Source of the DNA: Bacteroidota bacterium
Lineage (GTDB): Bacteria; Bacteroidota; Bacteroidia; Flavobacteriales; Flavobacteriaceae
Length of the DNA stretch: 18,915 bases
Assembly: GCA_024280815.1 (NCBI GenBank)
Contig: JAJRPL010000239.1
Coordinates: 1-18,915, forward strand
Direction of reading: 5' to 3'
This document shows positions 17,597 through 18,915 of the stretch, piece by piece. The notes under the pieces were generated by a model. It was not told where the DNA came from and ran no database searches. It saw only the letters and a list, made by a program, of their open reading frames with translations. Made by a program: the position numbers and the translations under genes. Position 1 is the stretch's first letter. Each line of letters opens with the position of its first letter.

Positions 17597-18481
17597 TTAG
17601 CTGTCTTTTAAGAAATCTAAAATTTCTAAGTCTAAAATTTTCGAATTGGCACCCTCTTTACTTGCAACCAAAGCACCAATACCACAAGCATAATTTAAAG
17701 CTTCATTTGGTTTTTTCTTATTTATAAGTTGGCTAATTAATGCCGCTAAAAACGAATCGCCCGCACCTACGGTATCAACTACCTTAATAGGGTAACCTTT
17801 TTGATGGTAAAGCTGTTCATCATACAGTAACACAGCACCATATTTGCCTTTTGTAACGCAGATGTGTTTTGTGTTTGTGTGTTCTGATAAAAAAAATAGC
17901 TGTTCTGTAATTTTAGTTGCATTGAAATTTAAAGCCTTACATATCTCTAATAATTCATCATCATTACATTTAATGAAATCAGCTTTAACCATTAAATCTA
18001 ACAATAATTCCATTGAATAAAACGGGGGACGCAAATTGACATCAAATATTTTATAAGAAGCGTATTGAAGTAAATTTAATAAGGTGTTTTTTGAAACTTG
18101 ATTCCTGCAGACCAAACTCCCAAAAATAAAAGCAGTTGAAGATTTTACTGTAGCAATTGCAAGGTCAGTAAGTTCAATATTGTCCCATGCCACAGGACGT
18201 TCAATAGTGTATGATGCTGAACCGTTTTTATCTATACTTACATGTACACTGCCTGTTTTTAAAATGGAGTCCATTTGGATTGTTGAGGTATCAATAGTAT
18301 TGACCTTAACATACTTTAAGGATGCTTTACCATCTTCATCATTCCCTATACGACTAATAATCTTTGCATCGATTCCAAAAGATTGTAATCGTAAGGCTAC
18401 ATTTAACGGAGCTCCTCCAATTTTTTTATAGGTTGGGAATACATCCCAAAGTACTTCTCCAAAACAGGTGATTGTTATCAT
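17597..18481 (-). CDS. PfkB-family sugar kinase, probable fructokinase, 294 aa
   Basis: The N-terminus has the fructokinase-like CFGEVLWDVFP (6-16) and the sugar-binding GGAPLNVA (22-29). The C-terminal PfkB signature DTVGAGDSFLAAL spans 236-248 with catalytic base Asp242 and the GAGD anion hole. Other family segments are SRIGNDEDG (43-51), FDVNLRPPFY (146-155) and KCNDDE (171-176). The enzyme would phosphorylate a sugar, most likely fructose to fructose 6-phosphate, in the cytoplasm. The length is normal and no key residue is missing. The gene is alone in its transcription unit on the right of the locus, with a LacI-type operator about 150 bases upstream. Other ribokinase-family substrates remain possible; the N-terminal EVLWD pattern favours fructose. 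Confidence 0.85.
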   Translation of the reverse strand: MITITCFGEVLWDVFPTYKKIGGAPLNVALRLQSFGIDAKIISRIGNDEDGKASLKYVKVNTIDTSTIQMDSILKTGSVHVSIDKNGSASYTIERPVAWDNIELTDLAIATVKSSTAFIFGSLVCRNQVSKNTLLNLLQYASYKIFDVNLRPPFYSMELLLDLMVKADFIKCNDDELLEICKALNFNATKITEQLFFLSEHTNTKHICVTKGKYGAVLLYDEQLYHQKGYPIKVVDTVGAGDSFLAALISQLINKKKPNEALNYACGIGALVASKEGANSKILDLEILDFLKDS

Positions 18482-18584
18482 TTCTTAATCTATTAAATTT
18501 TTTGATGTAATCTTTAATGTGGTTTTAATCTTTTGAGCAATGTAGTTTTAATAAAAAATTACAATGAACATCATTACAATGCAA

Positions 18585-18781
18585 ATTACAAAAGAATATT
18601 GGAAGTAATACAAAAAAAATATTGAAAAAGAAACGAAACCGTTTTCGTTAAATATTTACATTATTTTTATCTTAGAAATAAAATAAATTAAATAAAAGGA
18701 GTATTATTGTTTCTATTATAACTGTGAAAAATTACTTGCTTGTAATTACAAAAGTATATTTAATAAATATTTTTTTTGTAT
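18585..18781. repeat. Short direct and inverted AT-rich repeats around the operator
   Basis: The words attacaaaagaatatt (18585-18600) and attacaaaagtatatt (18745-18760) differ at one base. The words atacaaaaaaaatatt (18608-18623) and aatattttttttgtat (18766-18781) are exact reverse complements. Both pairs flank the LacI-type site. Low sequence complexity makes chance matches more likely. Confidence 0.4.
18632..18649. promoter_or_regulatory. LacI-family operator upstream of the sugar kinase
   Basis: AACGAAACCGTTTTCGTT is a near-perfect 18-bp palindrome with one mismatched pair and a central CG. It shares CGAAA-CGTTTTCG with the operator at 17541-17554. It lies about 150 bases upstream of the kinase start codon. 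Confidence 0.65.
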
Positions 18782-18836
18782 ATCCGCAAACACTAATAAT
18801 TGATAATTAATGCTTATCTTTAGAGAAAATAAAGAT

Positions 18837-18915
18837 ATGAATATATTTAGTTTTACTGCAAATTTTGATAGCGAAGAATCTTGCAGAAATCATTTTAAAG
18901 AAGAACGTGATAAAA
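18837..18915 (+). mobile_element. IS1595-family (ISXO2-like) transposase, N-terminal part
   Basis: The ATG at 18837-18839 opens a frame to the end of the window: MNIFSFTANFDSEESC then RNHFKEERDK (26 residues). This matches the usual start of ISXO2-like transposases, in which a short FxSEExC...F...R segment precedes the zinc ribbon and the DDE domain. It is the only plus-strand gene seen and marks the right boundary of the sugar locus. The rest of the element is outside the window, so I cannot say whether it is intact. The call rests on a short stretch. Confidence 0.6.

Larger units (their letters stand above)
18482..18836. other. Intergenic control region between the sugar kinase and the transposase
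   Basis: This 355-base, very AT-rich gap holds no gene. It contains a LacI-type operator (18632-18649), a near-identical 16-base direct repeat (18585-18600 and 18745-18760) and a 16-base inverted repeat (18608-18623 and 18766-18781). The left end of the insertion sequence whose transposase starts at 18837 must lie in its right part, but I could not identify a terminal inverted repeat or target duplication. Confidence 0.6.

Overview
The window looks like chromosome from a marine or aquatic member of the Flavobacteriia (Bacteroidota). The evidence is strongly AT-rich DNA, a SusC/SusD pair, several lipoproteins with Bacteroidota-type signal peptides, AT-rich translation leaders without clear Shine-Dalgarno sites, and short hairpin repeats between genes. 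Apart from a partial transposase at the right edge, every supported gene lies on the minus strand, so the locus reads from right to left.

Layout in transcription order. At 18837-18915 (+) is the N-terminus of an IS1595-type transposase that runs out of the window. After a 355-base gap holding a LacI-type operator (18632-18649) comes a PfkB-family sugar kinase, probably a fructokinase (17597-18481). A 309-base leader with a perfect 14-bp LacI-type palindrome (17541-17554) precedes susC (14324-17287) and susD (12828-14312). The gap below susD (12584-12827) holds a hairpin-repeat block, a strong intrinsic terminator (12681-12711) and one arm of a repeat found again at 5940-5972. Next come three tandem paralogues encoding about 1,090-residue lipoproteins (9266-12553, 5976-9266, 2658-5918). 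Each has seven FG-GAP/VCBS-type D-x-[DN]-x-[DN]-G calcium-loop repeats, an ASPIC/UnbV domain, then seven more such repeats. The third is interrupted by one in-frame TAA (3996-3998), although the frame is open and homologous on both sides. The cluster continues with a lipoprotein of the vanadium-dependent haloperoxidase/PAP2 superfamily (1324-2652), a membrane-anchored SRPBCC plus GyrI-like protein (399-1307), and the first 126 residues of an SLC45/GPH-like sugar transporter (1-378).

Interpretation. The locus resembles a polysaccharide utilisation locus: SusCD for outer-membrane import, a cytoplasmic-membrane sugar transporter, a sugar kinase and LacI-type control. No glycoside hydrolase, polysaccharide lyase or sulfatase is visible. 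Their place is taken by three double-propeller surface lipoproteins and a haloperoxidase-like lipoprotein. That combination is the most interesting part of the window. The fructokinase-like enzyme suggests a fructose-containing substrate such as sucrose or a fructan, but this is inference, and missing enzymes could lie beyond position 1.
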